This document shows, piece after piece, positions 24,921 through 36,868 of a stretch of DNA of 64,000 bases. Positions within the stretch are counted from its first letter, which is position 1. Each line of letters starts with the position of its first letter. The notes under the pieces are model-generated. The model worked only from the letters and a program-made list of their open reading frames with translations, did no database searches and was not told the DNA's origin. This DNA is from Histoplasma ohiense (lineage: Eukaryota > Ascomycota > Eurotiomycetes > Onygenales > Ajellomycetaceae): positions 2,981,001 to 3,045,000 of the forward strand of contig JAEVHH010000005.1 in NCBI GenBank assembly GCA_017607445.1, read 5' to 3'. The position numbers and the translations under genes were made by a program.

Positions 24921-25234
24921 TGTAACGGGCGTACTTCGATTAACGATCTAGCACTATCCTAAATACAGATTACGAATTGATTGAAGAAAGAAAGAGAAAA
25001 GAGATCAGAAGGAAAGGTCGTACGAAGCGGGTTCTTATAGGGGAGAGATCGGGACGGAAGAATATCAGGAGCCGCGCCACAGTGGAGCGCGGGGCGGAAG
25101 AACATTAAGGGTTACGCGGAGGAATCGTTAGGAACTACGCGAATGCGGAGCGGGGTCGCGATGACAAGGACGAGCGGGTGACGGAGGGGAGTTGGTTGCG
25201 TAAGTTAACTACTAACGGGTGCTAACCCGTCACA
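24921..25234 (-). mobile_element. Solo LTR of a retrotransposon with CAATC target duplication
   Basis: A 314-bp block begins TGTAACGGG and ends CCCGTCACA, the TG..CA ends of an LTR. It is flanked by the 5-bp direct repeat CAATC (24916-24920 and 25235-25239). It is much richer in G and C than its surroundings. On the minus strand it contains a TATA-like CCTATAAGAACC, fitting an LTR promoter in that orientation. No second LTR or internal coding region is present, so recombination between the LTRs probably removed the body. Copia and gypsy types cannot be told apart from the LTR alone. Confidence 0.85.
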
Positions 25235-25589
25235 CAATCCTTTGTATGATAGAGAAAAAAGGTTGCAAAAATATATTCTTTTTGAATTAACTTTCAAATC
25301 AATATTAGTTAACTATCTTCACAATGATTGCTGTTCTACACTATTCTATACTGTCATATGTCATTGAAGTTAAATACTGCTTATTTATATGATCTTGGTG
25401 AAATATGTAAGTACAGCCACTCAATTCATCAAACATCTAATCTTTTTCATTGCAAAAAGCAGCTGTAATATTAGTACAGTTGCTTTGCCCACTGAACAGT
25501 CATCATATTGAGCTGTATTTTTTTTTTTAAAAAAATGGAGATCTATACAAAAAGAACAAGTACACACAGCCACACTGAACAGGCCCTTA

Positions 25590-26173
25590 TTGTTACTACT
25601 CAACGAACCTTCAAATGTATCCGTCCATTCACTTTTTCTTTCCGAGTGAGCCAATGTGTGCGACGCAGCTCTGCATTCTATTATTAATCCGATATTCAGA
25701 TGGAATCCCATTCTTAGACGGATACAACGACCGTGCAGAACCTCTGTAGAGCTGTCTGCATCTGATGAATCTGACATATAACCAGGAAAATAGAATGAAA
25801 AAGGACCGGGATAAAATGATGTAGCCCACAAAACAAAACTCATATCCATACAACAGCAATGTTTCGAATGTGTTCACCTGCTCATAATGTATAGGAAAAC
25901 AGGAAAGAATTGTTAAAATGCAACAAGGAAATGCAACAAGCAAATGCAATATACATGTTGATGGCTTGTCTTACATCACACTATTGTTTTATTTTGAAGA
26001 AGGAATAAAGTGAAAAGGAAGATGTGGCTGTTATGCATCGAAAAGTAAAAGTAGAAAAAGTAGAAAAATGTAAAAAAATAGATATAGAAAGGCAAATAAC
26101 CAACCAAGAAAAAGAGACACATTTATATCGTTCGCAAGGAAATGAACGGGATGGCAAATAGAGCAGGCTCCCC
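25590..26173. other. Intergenic, between the Harbinger-like element and NUP85 3' end
   Basis: No gene is supported. The open frames 25421-25849 and 25629-25949 on the minus strand overlap in different frames, and the first runs across the end of the transposon. The right part is probably the NUP85 3' untranslated region. Confidence 0.5.
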
Positions 26174-29100
26174 TCAAGACGCCAGAGCACCAAAACTCAA
26201 TCCCTTAGCGATCTGAAGCCTCAAGATCCTCAGGATATCCTCCCCTTTGACATCTCTGTTAATTCTCGTTCTCCAATCCCAACCTCTCTTTACTTTAGCT
26301 GCACCTTGCTTCGAATTTGGGCGGGGAATAAGTACACCCGAATTTTCAACGGATGTTCGCCTGCCGTCCTGTTGACGACTTTGAGATTCGAGCATTTCAC
26401 TGCCGATGAGAGAAAAGCCGCTGACTGCAGTCAAGGATGAAACTGATTTTTTAAGTAGATTGCGTGGTGGACTGGCAAAGGACGATACTGGTGATCGGAC
26501 CGATTCATCACCAAATGATGTGTTAGCTATGTCGTCGTAGTTGAAATGGTGGTAGAGGGTAGATTGTAGACACATCTCGCACTGGTCATAAACGCGCGAT
26601 GTGACCGATTGGAGATCTTCCACAGCGGCGAGGACGGTTAATAAGTGGTCGGTTGTGAGGAATCGATTAGGTTCTAGAAATTGCATCATTAGAATATTCA
26701 CAAATGGATTGAGAACAAAGGCGATAAAAATACCATACCATCTAAGAACACAAGAGCTTCCCCCAACAGTACCAACAGCCCATCAACTTGAACTGATGTC
26801 TTCCTTTCCCCATCGTATAATCCACCGTAGATGCTGTCGGCTGCACTGCGGATGACCGCAACAAGAGTTTCAGCTGCAGCTCGTTTTCTGGCCAGAGGGC
26901 GATATTTTGGTTGTCCCCCTTTTTGACAATGAACCTCTTCGTCACGAATGTCATAGAAGCGCCTCACAGCGGCATATCCGCAGAAATAGAACTGGAGCAT
27001 GCCAGCCGCCTCTTGGTCAACAGCTGCAATTGCGGATAACGCGGCTCCTGGGTTGTGAAGAAGAGATCGAAGTTGATCATCGAGCTCAGATGCCGCCGGA
27101 TATGCGGTGGATCGGACAAGGCAAAAGGATGTGAGAAGGTCGACGACGTTCTTTACCTTTTTGTAACTATGGGCTCTTGCATAACATATAAGGGCTGTTC
27201 CGTATTCTTCGGATGACTCTGCTATCTTATCTCCATATCGCTAATGCCACAAAAAAAAACAAGTTAAGACAGGTAAGAAAAAATAATTGCTCTTGATTGG
27301 AACTCACCTCAGAAACCTTGCGGCCTTCATCATTGAATCCAAGTTCTGCACAAAGCAGAACAACCTTATCCATATGCTCAGATGTTTCAAGAGGAACACG
27401 GTCAAGCAGCTCTGTAACTTTAGTCTTCATGATCTCTTGGTCATCAAGACGACTCAGAACCTCGAGCGCAACTTCCCACCCATCCCTTGCACCTGTAGGA
27501 CATTCAAGTGGTTTTCGATCAAAGAGTCCCATTGCATAATTAATCAGAATATCATCTTTTCGGAGCGGCTTCTCGTTTTTGCCGTAACTCAAAACCATGA
27601 GGTCATTTTGATTGAAACCAGGCATTGGTTTGGAGCCAACGGATGTCTCTAACCATCCGCCAAAGCTTGCAACTTCAGCAACAGCAGACGCGATAGGCAC
27701 TGACCAAGTTTGCAGCATTTCCAGTACTCCCTCAATGTTACCTTCAAAAACTGAAGCCAAGCCCACCTCCATGAAGTTCATCGAATTAACCTGAAATCCT
27801 TTGTCACCTAAATTTTCGGTTACGTTGGCGAATGAATAGTCCAACCGACGCAAGTATGCTTCTTCTGTATTTGAATCTACTGAACGAGGAGCTTGCGACT
27901 GAGAACGCTTCATCACGCTTCGGTTGAGATTTGTTTCTCCAGAAGAAATATCGCTATCGTCCGCGCCGTCCCACCAGGCAGTAAGACCAACCGTAGCCTC
28001 TATCCAGTCCTGTGATTTGCTTAAGATCGAGGAGACATCTCCAAGCATGATGTTATACATGGTCTTTAAATTCTGATAAATTGTCCAAGGAACTTGGCTC
28101 TCAGCCATTCGGGTGGACTGAGAGAAAGAAGATGCGTTTCGTTGGTTAAATATGCCAAAATTTGGTGCTTGGAACTGGTCCCGTGCCTCAGGACCGCGGT
28201 TCTGACCTTCAGCTAGATTCTCGAGTTCGGTAATTGCCGCAGTGATCTGCCTTCGGTACATAGCCCAGTCAAGGCTCTTAATGTCCCAATCATTATTTTG
28301 GACGCCTGGGGAGGCGCTAAGCAATTGAATCGCGCTATTGACACATTTTTGGATGTTTTGGAGCTGGCCCCCTCGGTAGCCAGGTTTCTCATGGCCATCT
28401 TCCATAGCCGACCTAGCATAATTGAAGTCTGAATCACTGAGAAGTTGGATGGCTGAAGATAAATTCCCACGTAATATTGAAGTTTGAACGACACCCCAGA
28501 ATGTTGGGGATGCGGTGGGATTTGGTTGAAAGACCCTAACGGCATCGGGGTCAGATAGTTGTGTGTTATGGTGGCGACTTAACCAGTTAAACAGGACCTT
28601 GGGAATCGGTGTTTTAGCTTTCAGCTTGTTAGGCGTAAAGCCACGGACAGCGCCAAGACGGGCAGGTGAGCTTCCTTCATGGGTTCTATTTTGTTGAAGT
28701 TGGGGGTGATGGAGTGGAAGGAGAAGAGATCCAAGGAAATTGGCTTTCACAATATTTGGAGCAGATTCCCCTGGACCTATGCTAGAGGTCCTGCGGTGTT
28801 TCTGTGCCGAAGGTGAGCCTGTTGTATGTCGTTCCCACAAATCTAAAAGATCCTTGGAAATTTCACACAGAGCCTGTTGAAGACCGTCGTCATCGTACTC
28901 AAATTCCCGGACCTGATCGTACATTCGGCTAATTATATCCTCACTCTCGATAATAAATTCATGAGGTTCGCTAACCATTGCAATCTGGGACCTAGAGGCC
29001 AGATCACGGGCGATTGATGGAAACACGGAGGCATTCTTCCTTTGCGGTATTTTGGGTTTGCTTGTTGGTGGTTGAGCCCATGTTTCATCCAGCTTCGCTC

Positions 29101-29635
29101 GCTTGGCTTGGCCTGGGTTGGAGTAAATGAAGGGTTTGTGAGCAGGAGCGTGCGCTGGAGAGTTGGCAGATGCACTAAACCGCGAATCTAGGAACCCCAT
29201 ACGACTATCTTCCATGTCATCATCCTGATCAATGTCATCAGTGTAAGAGTCAAAATCACGACTTGACCCTGCAGTATGCCCGTTGGTATTTGAGTCCCGA
29301 AAAGATTTACTGCCCGGAGAGTCGAACGTATTACGGGAGGCAAATCGAGGGCCATTGACTTGTGGTAGGGGGAAGTTGGACGAGGTGGTTGATAAACCTA
29401 GGTCCTCTGAAACTTGCGAGTCCATAGACCGGTCAAATGAAGTGACCCCAAAGTTCAATTTGGTCCTGGTGCTTCCCAACTTCGAATTCCCAAATAAACT
29501 GGATGGAGGGGCCCCTAACGGGGTAGTTGAGGGAGGGGGCCCAGCCGGGGTCGTGGACGCGTTCCTCGAGAATCTCGAATATTTATCTGGAGTTGAAGGT
29601 GGCAGACTCGAGCTGAATGGCGCAGAGAACGCCAT
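26174..29635 (-). CDS. NUP85: Nuclear pore complex subunit Nup85
   Basis: Three exons, 27308..29635, 26739..27240 and 26174..26673, give 1109 aa. Nup85 is a scaffold subunit of the Y-shaped (Nup84/Nup107) complex at the nuclear pore. The first 330 residues are disordered, rich in S/P/N, with an acidic stretch. The helical core begins with the segment around ISRMYDQVREFEYDDD and includes IPKVLFNWLSRHHN, NLKTMYNIMLGDVSSIL, WIEATVGLTAWWDG, and near the first intron HMDKVVLLCAELGFNDEGRKVSE. After it come RYGDKIAESSEEYGTALICY and YAAVRRFYDIRDEE, the usual Nup85 alpha-solenoid wording. Joins are phase 0 (GAG|CGA) and phase 1 (GATG|AA). The start was placed at MAFSAPF; an in-frame ATG 102 bases upstream would add 34 cysteine-rich residues and seems less likely. 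Confidence 0.92.
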
Positions 29636-30489
29636 GTTGGTGAAGTCACGGCGGTGACCAGGGCGCTGTTGTTGTGGTTGGAGATCGCAGAACTCACAAC
29701 AAACACAGGGTGAGGTCCGCAATGTCTGCTCCTCCACTCTAGGTCCAACTCAATATTAGTATGTTAGGCTCTGGAATAGCAAAGTGAATCTATGAAAACC
29801 GTTGTCGGAGACAATTTAGAGTTGGTTCAATATGGGTGAAACGCAGGTCCACTCACTTCAGCGAAGCTACAAACTCCAAGAAATGTTTGACCTGCTGCAG
29901 GCTAAAATTCTCCATTACCTAGGTAGTTAGGCGCGTAGTCATGTGATCCCAACGGAGCAAGTTTTTCCGACCGAAAATTTAAATTACACCCAGCTTTTTT
30001 GACGGTCAACGTCGGCAATATAACGGTTAATTAGAGCAGTTTGGCATGCCCCAAAGTTCAAGTTACTGGGAGTACGCTGATGAAATAAAAACCAAGGACA
30101 CTTCAAATGCCATCGCTTTTTATCTATGAATTCGGAAATAAAAGCGCTCAATCACGGCACATAAGTTATGGATTACCTGGTTCAACTCCACCTTTCACCA
30201 AGAACGAAAAATCATTATTACCCCACATAAAAGAGGTACAGCAGCAGCACTGGACAATGTATCAGGTAATTTAATGAGAACCATGCAAGATCTCACCAAT
30301 GGCTTGCATACCCGCCATATGACTTCCATACGTTTGGGTTGATATTTACTATAGTGTCAGTAGCCGAGCCTATTCTCGCTTTTGGCACGTTACTGGAGAT
30401 ATGTACACGAAACATTCTGGGGGAGCGGGGAATGGCAATACGGCATTAAATGCAAAATATTGGTGTGGCTGTAATGGCCTTTGTCACAA
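29636..30489. other. NUP85 upstream region
   Basis: No gene. This interval should hold the NUP85 promoter on the minus strand. It grades into the tandem GATA-type repeats of R1 copy c near 30490. Confidence 0.55.
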
Positions 30490-31170
30490 GCATCGGTGGT
30501 AGATAGATTAGCAGCGGTAGATAGATTAGCAGTGGTAGATAGATTGGCAGTAGTAGCTGATAGATAGATAGCACTAGATAGGGGTAATATCTCCACCAAT
30601 CATATCGTCAGATTGATATCTAGATATGTATTATATAATCATCAGAATAGGATCAAATTTCAGTCAAAATCATGATCAGTCCCAGGTCATGTTCTTATTT
30701 TTGATAGTCAGTCACTTTACATGAAATATCAAGATTTATTAGTCCCATTTCAACTCTTCTAGTCACTTTACACTCCTGTTCTAATCATGGTCCCACTGGA
30801 AATCACGCCAAGAAATGGACTGGGACCAAACCAAACCAAACCAAATGTGTACATGGTCCCAGCGGCCACTCTATTATTAGATGACTTTCTGAATGTCTAT
30901 CTGTCTATTTATCTGCTCATCTGCTTGAAGGAATGATATCTAGCGATGATAGCTATTGATGATAGCTAGTGATGATAGCTAGTGATGATAGCTAGCGATG
31001 ATATTAATATCAGAGTTGTACAGAGCCATAATGGGGTGCACGTGATATCACATGAGGTCACGTTACAGTGCTTTTTCCAAGGTTGTGTTGGGGGGTTTGG
31101 ATTGGTTCGTCCCCTCTACTACCAGCATGGCGCTGGTGTGAGAGAGCTCTTTTGCCCCAGTGGCCTAACA
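30490..31170 (+). repeat. Dispersed repeat family R1, copy c
   Basis: The order is: a tandem array of GATAGATTAGCAG-type units (about 30498-30570), a core matching copy b in opposite orientation (30571 to about 30880, ending in an accaaaccaaaccaaa run and ggtcccagcggcc), a second tandem array built on GATAGCTAGTGAT (about 30935-31005), and the 84-bp box at 31087-31170. The modules occur in a different order from copies a and b. Confidence 0.72.
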
Positions 31171-32697
31171 TTTTGCACCCGTGGAGAGAAAGGTTGGTTT
31201 TTCTAAAGAGAGAGAAGAGAGATACCCTCAACCTTTGAAAGGGATCACAATCCCATTTCATCTGCTCACTGTTGTTAAAACCGGTCCTATGAATTTGGGA
31301 CATCTCCCGGTTTACGCCAGAGCACGAACACCTGATAAAAGATTTTCCACAGAGAATTAATTGAAGCCATTTCCGAATCGCCACTACCATTGGAGTTCAT
31401 CCCTTCCCAGTAAATAAAACTTATTAAGGTTCTGGTTCCGGTTTCCCTAATGAGGTGAACGATTTTTAGAACAATAGATATGCAGTGTTGAAACTCCTGG
31501 TATCACACTGGCTCCAGAACGATGGCCACTCATCAGTAATCCAATCTGTGTTTATAAGTTTCTAACCGAACGACTACGATCTATCTACGTAGTGCATGGA
31601 GAATAATGGGCTATACACTAAATAGAAGTCACATAAAGAACAATATTCAAAAGAATTGACCGTTCGGGAGTAGATCATTTTTGGGTCCTCCCTTTTATTC
31701 TCCCGACTCAGGTAAAAGATGGAGACCAAAGTACATTTATTAAAAATATTATTTTCCAGGCTTAAATTAACATTAGAAATCGATATCTCCAGTGCCAAGG
31801 TAATTTAGCTAATTATGAGAAGAAAGCAGATCAAGCCGATTATGCTGTGTTGTGCTACAAAACGTCCATGCAGTAATGTTCTTCAGACGGCACATTTCAA
31901 GACGAAGTGCAAGCGATGATGCCACGACAAACATCAAACGGGAACATGCGGGGAATTTGAGTAAAACTTTCCAAATTGAGCTTTAACTTGCCTGGCTTGT
32001 TTGGCATTGTTCGTATGGCTCTTCATGCTGCTAACCTTGAAAAATGGAGATGTACCGTCATTGTTCCTCATAGAAGTCGTTGAGATCACGGATCAAATCT
32101 TACGGGAAATGCTCCGCGATATTCATAGCTCACAATTGCGGTGCTCATACAATGAAACCAATTTAAACTAACTAACGTCTTCTGAAGCGGGAGTCGGTCC
32201 AGTATTATTTGTCGGCCGCACGGTTATTTAAATAGCTCAACATGGACTATTACTTCGTAATTGCCGAACTTGGTGAAATTCGCCCCAATCTGGGACAGAA
32301 AATAGTATTTGTACCCCTGAAATTACCAAATTTTGGAAATCTTCAGTATTAGTTTCAATGGTATGTTAGGCGATAAATAAATGTAATGTACAAGACCAAA
32401 CTCTAGCTTTCCTTAAGTGTTCGATATAGGTATTTGTGAGAAGTGACGAGTTTTCTCTGACCCATCTCAGCGAACGAAACAGAATTGAATGACCGAAGTC
32501 GTCATGGATGCTTTCAATATTTCCTTCAGAAGCATGACGACATTGTGAATGCGATTAACCCACCCACAGAACTCGGTGATGTCCATCGCCACGAGGTGGA
32601 AACTTCCAAGAGCTTCCATTTATACACAAGAGAAAAATATTGCTTTGAAAATGATTCGGTTACTGAGTAATGTCGAATGAGATCTCTCACTTTAAAT
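31171..32697. other. Intergenic 1.5 kb
   Basis: AT-rich sequence with no supported gene. The open frame 32485-32670 on the plus strand abuts the 3' end of the ADIP gene and has no recognisable content. Confidence 0.5.
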
Positions 32698-34528
32698 TTA
32701 GACACCAGCGTGGAGTAGATCTTCCAACTCTTGGGGCGTTAGTGTACTTTTTCGACGTCTTGTCTTCGCATTTGATCGTATTGATGAATTACTTCTCTTT
32801 CTTCTTTCGCTCTTCTTGCGTTCTGCTTCTGCTTCTTTGGCTTCTGACTCAACATTGGTGAGTTTTTCGGTAGTCGACATCCTTGATCTTGATTTTATTT
32901 TGTGCTATCTCCAAGTCAGCTTCTTCGCTAACCAGCTACAACCATATTTGATTTCTACTAACCTTAGGAATTTTCGATTCAACAGCCCCCTGGGTTTTCT
33001 TCTGGGTATGCTGCGCAGCTTTCGATTTAGCCGACAGAGCAAGCTCATCATCGCTATATTCCGAACCGTCTTTCGAACTTCTCCTGGAACGTCGAGCGGA
33101 TATTTTTCGGGATGCATTTCCAGTTCCTTCGCCAAGGACACGACGATGGTCCATGGTCTTTGCTGGACTCGCCATGGGCACATCGGTAGGGTTTGTGTTT
33201 CCTTGGACGTTAGAGTTGCCTTTCCCCATTCCCTCAGTGTCGTTTTCGTTATATATTGACAGGCCAAAGCTTCCTTGTGGTTCAGGTCTACCACGTTTGG
33301 GTTTATCAATCCCTAGGCCAAGTCCCATTCCTTGCTTGAGTTCATCAATATTAACCGACAGTCCTCCCTGAGCCATTCGTTTGTGCCATGAATCCATCAT
33401 TGAAACGGCCTCCTTCCATCGTTCTTCCATCTTTTCCCAGCCGTCTCTCAACCTATATATTTCATCGTCCCGTACTTCAACTTCTTCTAAAGGTACAAAC
33501 GAGGGATTAGTGAGCAGCGACCTAAGTTGCTCGAGCACCAAGTCCATTTCCGCGGAGAGTTTTTCATATTGAGGAGTGAGTTCCACAGCTGAGGTCTCGA
33601 AGCTGCTACCTTCACAAGCTCTGGAACCAAGCATATCTTGTTCATGGAAGTCCTTTTCCGGTAAATCCGACAGACCCTGCAAGCTCCGTAGTGTTTGAAG
33701 TGTATTTCTCACAATGCCAATCATTGCGTCGTTCTCGTCACTGAGTTCTTGACATAGATTGGTTAGGAATTCAGTCGTCTCTTGCTTGAGACTATATCCA
33801 GCGCTTTCCAGGCCTTCTCCACCTTCTAATGCCTTCCGGCCCGTACTAGATTTTGGCATGGGCGTTATTGTTATCGTTGTTACCCCAAGTCCCTCTCGCT
33901 TGCCCCTTTGTCGGTCAGTAAGATGCAATTTAAGTCTTTGGAGCTCAACATCTCGTTTCCGAATATCCGTCGTACACTGGCTTCTAATATGTTGAATAGA
34001 GGTCTTCATGCGCTGTACCTGTTCTTTCAACCCTCTGTTTGTAGTTTCTGCGCTCTGGATAGTCGCTTTGAGGGCGCGTTCCTGACCTTCTGCAAGGGCC
34101 AACAATCGAGACAAATCCGTTGTTTTGGCTTGAAGTCGTTCCTAAAGCAAACCAATGGCCTTGTTAGTATCGGATTTTGAACCTGCAGATGAAGGCTATA
34201 ACGTACAATTTCAAGTGTTTGCTTCGCTTCTGTCTGTCGTAATGCTTTGATGGTTGTTGCCAGGTTCTCCTTTTGTTCTGCCTCGCGCTAAATAATTATC
34301 AGTTTCCATCGTTGCATCACATCATTCAAACAAATAGTGAATACAAACATCTCTCCTCAAAACGAGATCATGAACTAGGTTTATGACTCTTGACATGGTG
34401 TCGTGAGTGCCCCCAGGTGCGCTCTCCGGCTGCGCAAAATCGATCGGTTTCCCATTGCGAAGTAACCCCCGAGCAAGTAATAAATTATTAATGTAATCAG
34501 AAGCGGTATATAGGTTCTGAGTCTCCAT
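32698..34528 (-). CDS. ADIP-domain coiled-coil protein, SSX2IP/Msd1-like
   Basis: Four exons, 34349..34528, 34207..34287, 32963..34141 and 32698..32904, give 548 aa. The N-terminal 165 residues (TASDYINNLLLARGLLRNGKPIDF; HDTMSRVINLVHDLVLRRD; then a long heptad-rich helix through LQAKTTDLSRLLALAEGQERALKA) match the afadin/alpha-actinin-binding (ADIP) family. Relatives include vertebrate SSX2IP and fission-yeast Msd1, which anchor microtubule minus ends at spindle poles. The middle is a weaker coiled coil. The tail is basic and disordered, ending RRRKSTLTPQELEDLLHAGV. The last join (AAG|CAC) uses a CTGAC branch and removes a stop that read-through would meet. The first donor, GTTTGT, is non-standard. 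A start 90 bases upstream is possible. The family call is good; the microtubule role is by homology. Confidence 0.8.
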
Positions 34529-34812
34529 TATGCTGTTTTTTTTTTCGAATACTTGGAACCCAAATACTGGCCCCAAGAGGGTTGTATGTCGAGCCAACAA
34601 CTGTTGAGGAGCAAGCATTCCCGATTAGGAAGAACGTAAACATCAGTCCGGTTGCCGGCTAAAGCTTCCGACCATTAGACGCGTCTTGGCACCATCAACT
34701 AAGCGAGGTAAGGCGCGACCAGAATGTTCAATTCATCTGAAACTACTTAGAAATTCCATATCCGAAGTTGCGGAGAATTATCCAATCTGGAATATGTTTA
34801 ACTGTTTTGAAC
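34529..34812. promoter_or_regulatory. Shared divergent promoter region, ADIP gene / Pof3-like gene
   Basis: The start codons of the ADIP gene (minus) and the Pof3-like gene (plus) face away from each other across only 284 bp, so both promoters must lie here or overlap the neighbouring 5' ends. No specific factor site is claimed. Confidence 0.6.
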
Positions 34813-36868
34813 ATGCAAAAATCAGACGCAATTTCTCTTCAAGCTTACGGACAAGCTCAATATCGTCGCGCCAACTTTCATAGAGCGCTTGCCGCCTTCA
34901 CCGAGGCAAGTTTACTTCTACATTCACAAATTGGATAAAACCGAACTAAATTCTTAAGTAAATCAGGCGTTGCAACTTGGGGGAGGAGATACTGTTGGCA
35001 TTCTGGACAATAGAGCCGCAACCCATTGCAAATTACAAGTCCCAAAGTCTGGTCTCCAAGATGGGAAACGGATGATCGAGGAGAATAAAATGGACTCCCG
35101 GGTATCCTACAAATTTAAAATACAACTTGTGATATTCAAGATATTCATGGCTAATATGTACTCCAGGGATATTTGCGTACTGCCAAAATTCTCCAGTTGA
35201 TGGGTAGATCTGACAAAGCCATTCAGACATACCAATATGCGCTTCGTGTATTGCCAAAAGATGACCCTGGTCGTCAGGTTCGTTTCCTTCGCGCTCCAGT
35301 GCCCTACACATAGAGAAGAGTGGAAATCTAATTTTGCATAGCAAATTAACGAATTAGCAGCAAAGTTAAACAAACGATTTAAGCAGACCATGGATCATTT
35401 TGCTCTCTTACCCCTAGAGCTAGTATACATGATACTAGAGTATTTGGATCTCAAGTCGCTCCTGTAAGTTTTTGTCTTCTCTTCTTTTATTTTCTAAATT
35501 TTCTTTAAAAAAAAACGAAGAAACAATCAAATGAGGGAAAAATGACCTCGAACTAAACTAATATGATGGGGGAAAGTTCGGCACTCCGGGTTTCTAAACA
35601 TTGGAATATGATATTAAACTCACTCCCAAAGCTATGGATCCATCTTGACCTTTCAAAAGCCAACAAACCCAGCGTCTCTCTCAAATCAATTCAAGCATTC
35701 CTGCGCAGATCCCACTGGAGATTGACTCGCGCTTCACTAGTCAATCTTCAACCAGTCGATTTTCCTCGGCTTATGGCCGGGTTACGGCAAATCCCTTCAT
35801 TAGAACATCTTGAACTTCTAGGAAGCTTTAGCTCGAAATTCGATGTAGCTCCAGTTTACACTCTAACCGGTCTAAGAACCTTGGTCTGTTCAGCGTCATC
35901 CGAGATGACACTCGCACACTTTCGGAAAGTTTTATTGGATTGTCCGTTGCTTGAGCGGGTCGAGGTATATATCAAGCCTGCGCCGTTTAGTGACGTCGAA
36001 ACATTTCCTGCTAAACTACCAAATCTACGGTCCTTAATCATCCTTGGATTCGATTATCCTAGATACTCGAACGTTTATTCTCCCCTAAACCTACCGTTTC
36101 CGACAAATGTATTTCACCCCAGATTTCTCGTTCCACCCCAAGTACTAATTTTAAGTGTAGGCTACTCTATTTGATATAATCCCGAACCTGGAAGAGTTTT
36201 ACCTCATCTGCAACTCCGTTATGATAAGAAATGTACCGGAAGTTTCGAACCTGCCGAAACTCAAGCGCTTCGGGCTCCTAGGCATAAAACTCAGTAAATA
36301 CCCTGAACTGCCCGAATCCCTTGAACACCTCTCGTTATCCATGAGCGAGTATAACCTACCCCCCGGCGAACCAAGTAATGACATATCAGCCATGGCACCT
36401 AATTTAAAGACTTTAATTCTCCATCGTTTCCAAGATGATGAATTGGGTCCATTTCTCATTTCATTCACCCAATCGAAATCGTCTCTGACCCACCTCGATC
36501 TCGAAGGATGCCACTTACACGTAGAAGACTTATTAATAGCGATGATGCGAGGCAACCTGGAAGGTCTCACGTATCTAAACATCAGCGGCCTGGCAGAAAT
36601 CGACGACAAGGTTATCTCAAACATAATCGATATGGTCCCCAAGATCAAGGAACTCAACATTTCCCGAACACAGGTGAAAGAGCACAGCGTGAAGAAGCTA
36701 CTTGATTCAGATAAGTCGAATCTTAAGAAACTTGTCGTTCACAAGATGGAGACTCCGTTTAGCAGGGATTTTCTTGACTATGCCAGGAGCAAGGGGGTTG
36801 AGATCCCCCCACCTATAAATCTCGAAGGCACGAAACGGGCTCCTGTCACACCGACACCACGTAGATAA
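34813..36868 (+). CDS. TPR-F-box-LRR protein, Pof3/Dia2-like SCF subunit
   Basis: Six exons, 34813..34905, 34967..35101, 35167..35277, 35342..35463, 35577..36108 and 36161..36868, give 566 aa, close to fission-yeast Pof3. Residues 1-115 are TPR repeats (AYGQAQYRRANFHRALAAF; ILDNRAATHCKL; LQDGKRMIEENKMD; LMGRSDKAIQTYQYAL). Then comes an F-box (ALLPLELVYMILEYLDLKSLL...ALRVSKHWNMILNSLPKLW). Leucine-rich repeats fill the rest (SLEHLELLGSFS, LKTLILHRF, LTYLNISGLAEIDDKVI). Such proteins select substrates for SCF ubiquitin ligases; Pof3 and Dia2 act in replication-fork and chromosome integrity. The first intron starts with GC (GAG|GCAAGT), and the last uses a TACTAAT branch. All six joins keep frame, and each restores a family motif. 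Confidence 0.88.

Larger units (their letters stand above)
23525..25586. mobile_element. 2.06-kb non-autonomous PIF/Harbinger-like element
   Basis: The left end GGACCTGTTCGGTG and the right end, complement of GGGCCTGTTCAGTGTG, are related to the ends of the 342-bp MITE just upstream. TTA flanks both sides (23522-23524 and 25587-25589). The interior is AT-rich with one small open frame (24079-24381) and no transposase that I can read. A solo LTR is inserted at 24921-25234. Without that insertion and its duplicated 5 bp the element would be about 1.74 kb. Deletion and C-to-T decay are the likely reasons it is silent. Confidence 0.75.

Noticed and set aside
30170..30200. tRNA gene suggested by ggttcaactcc
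   Set aside because: It matches the Pol III B box, but no A box, T-stem or acceptor pairing could be found around it.
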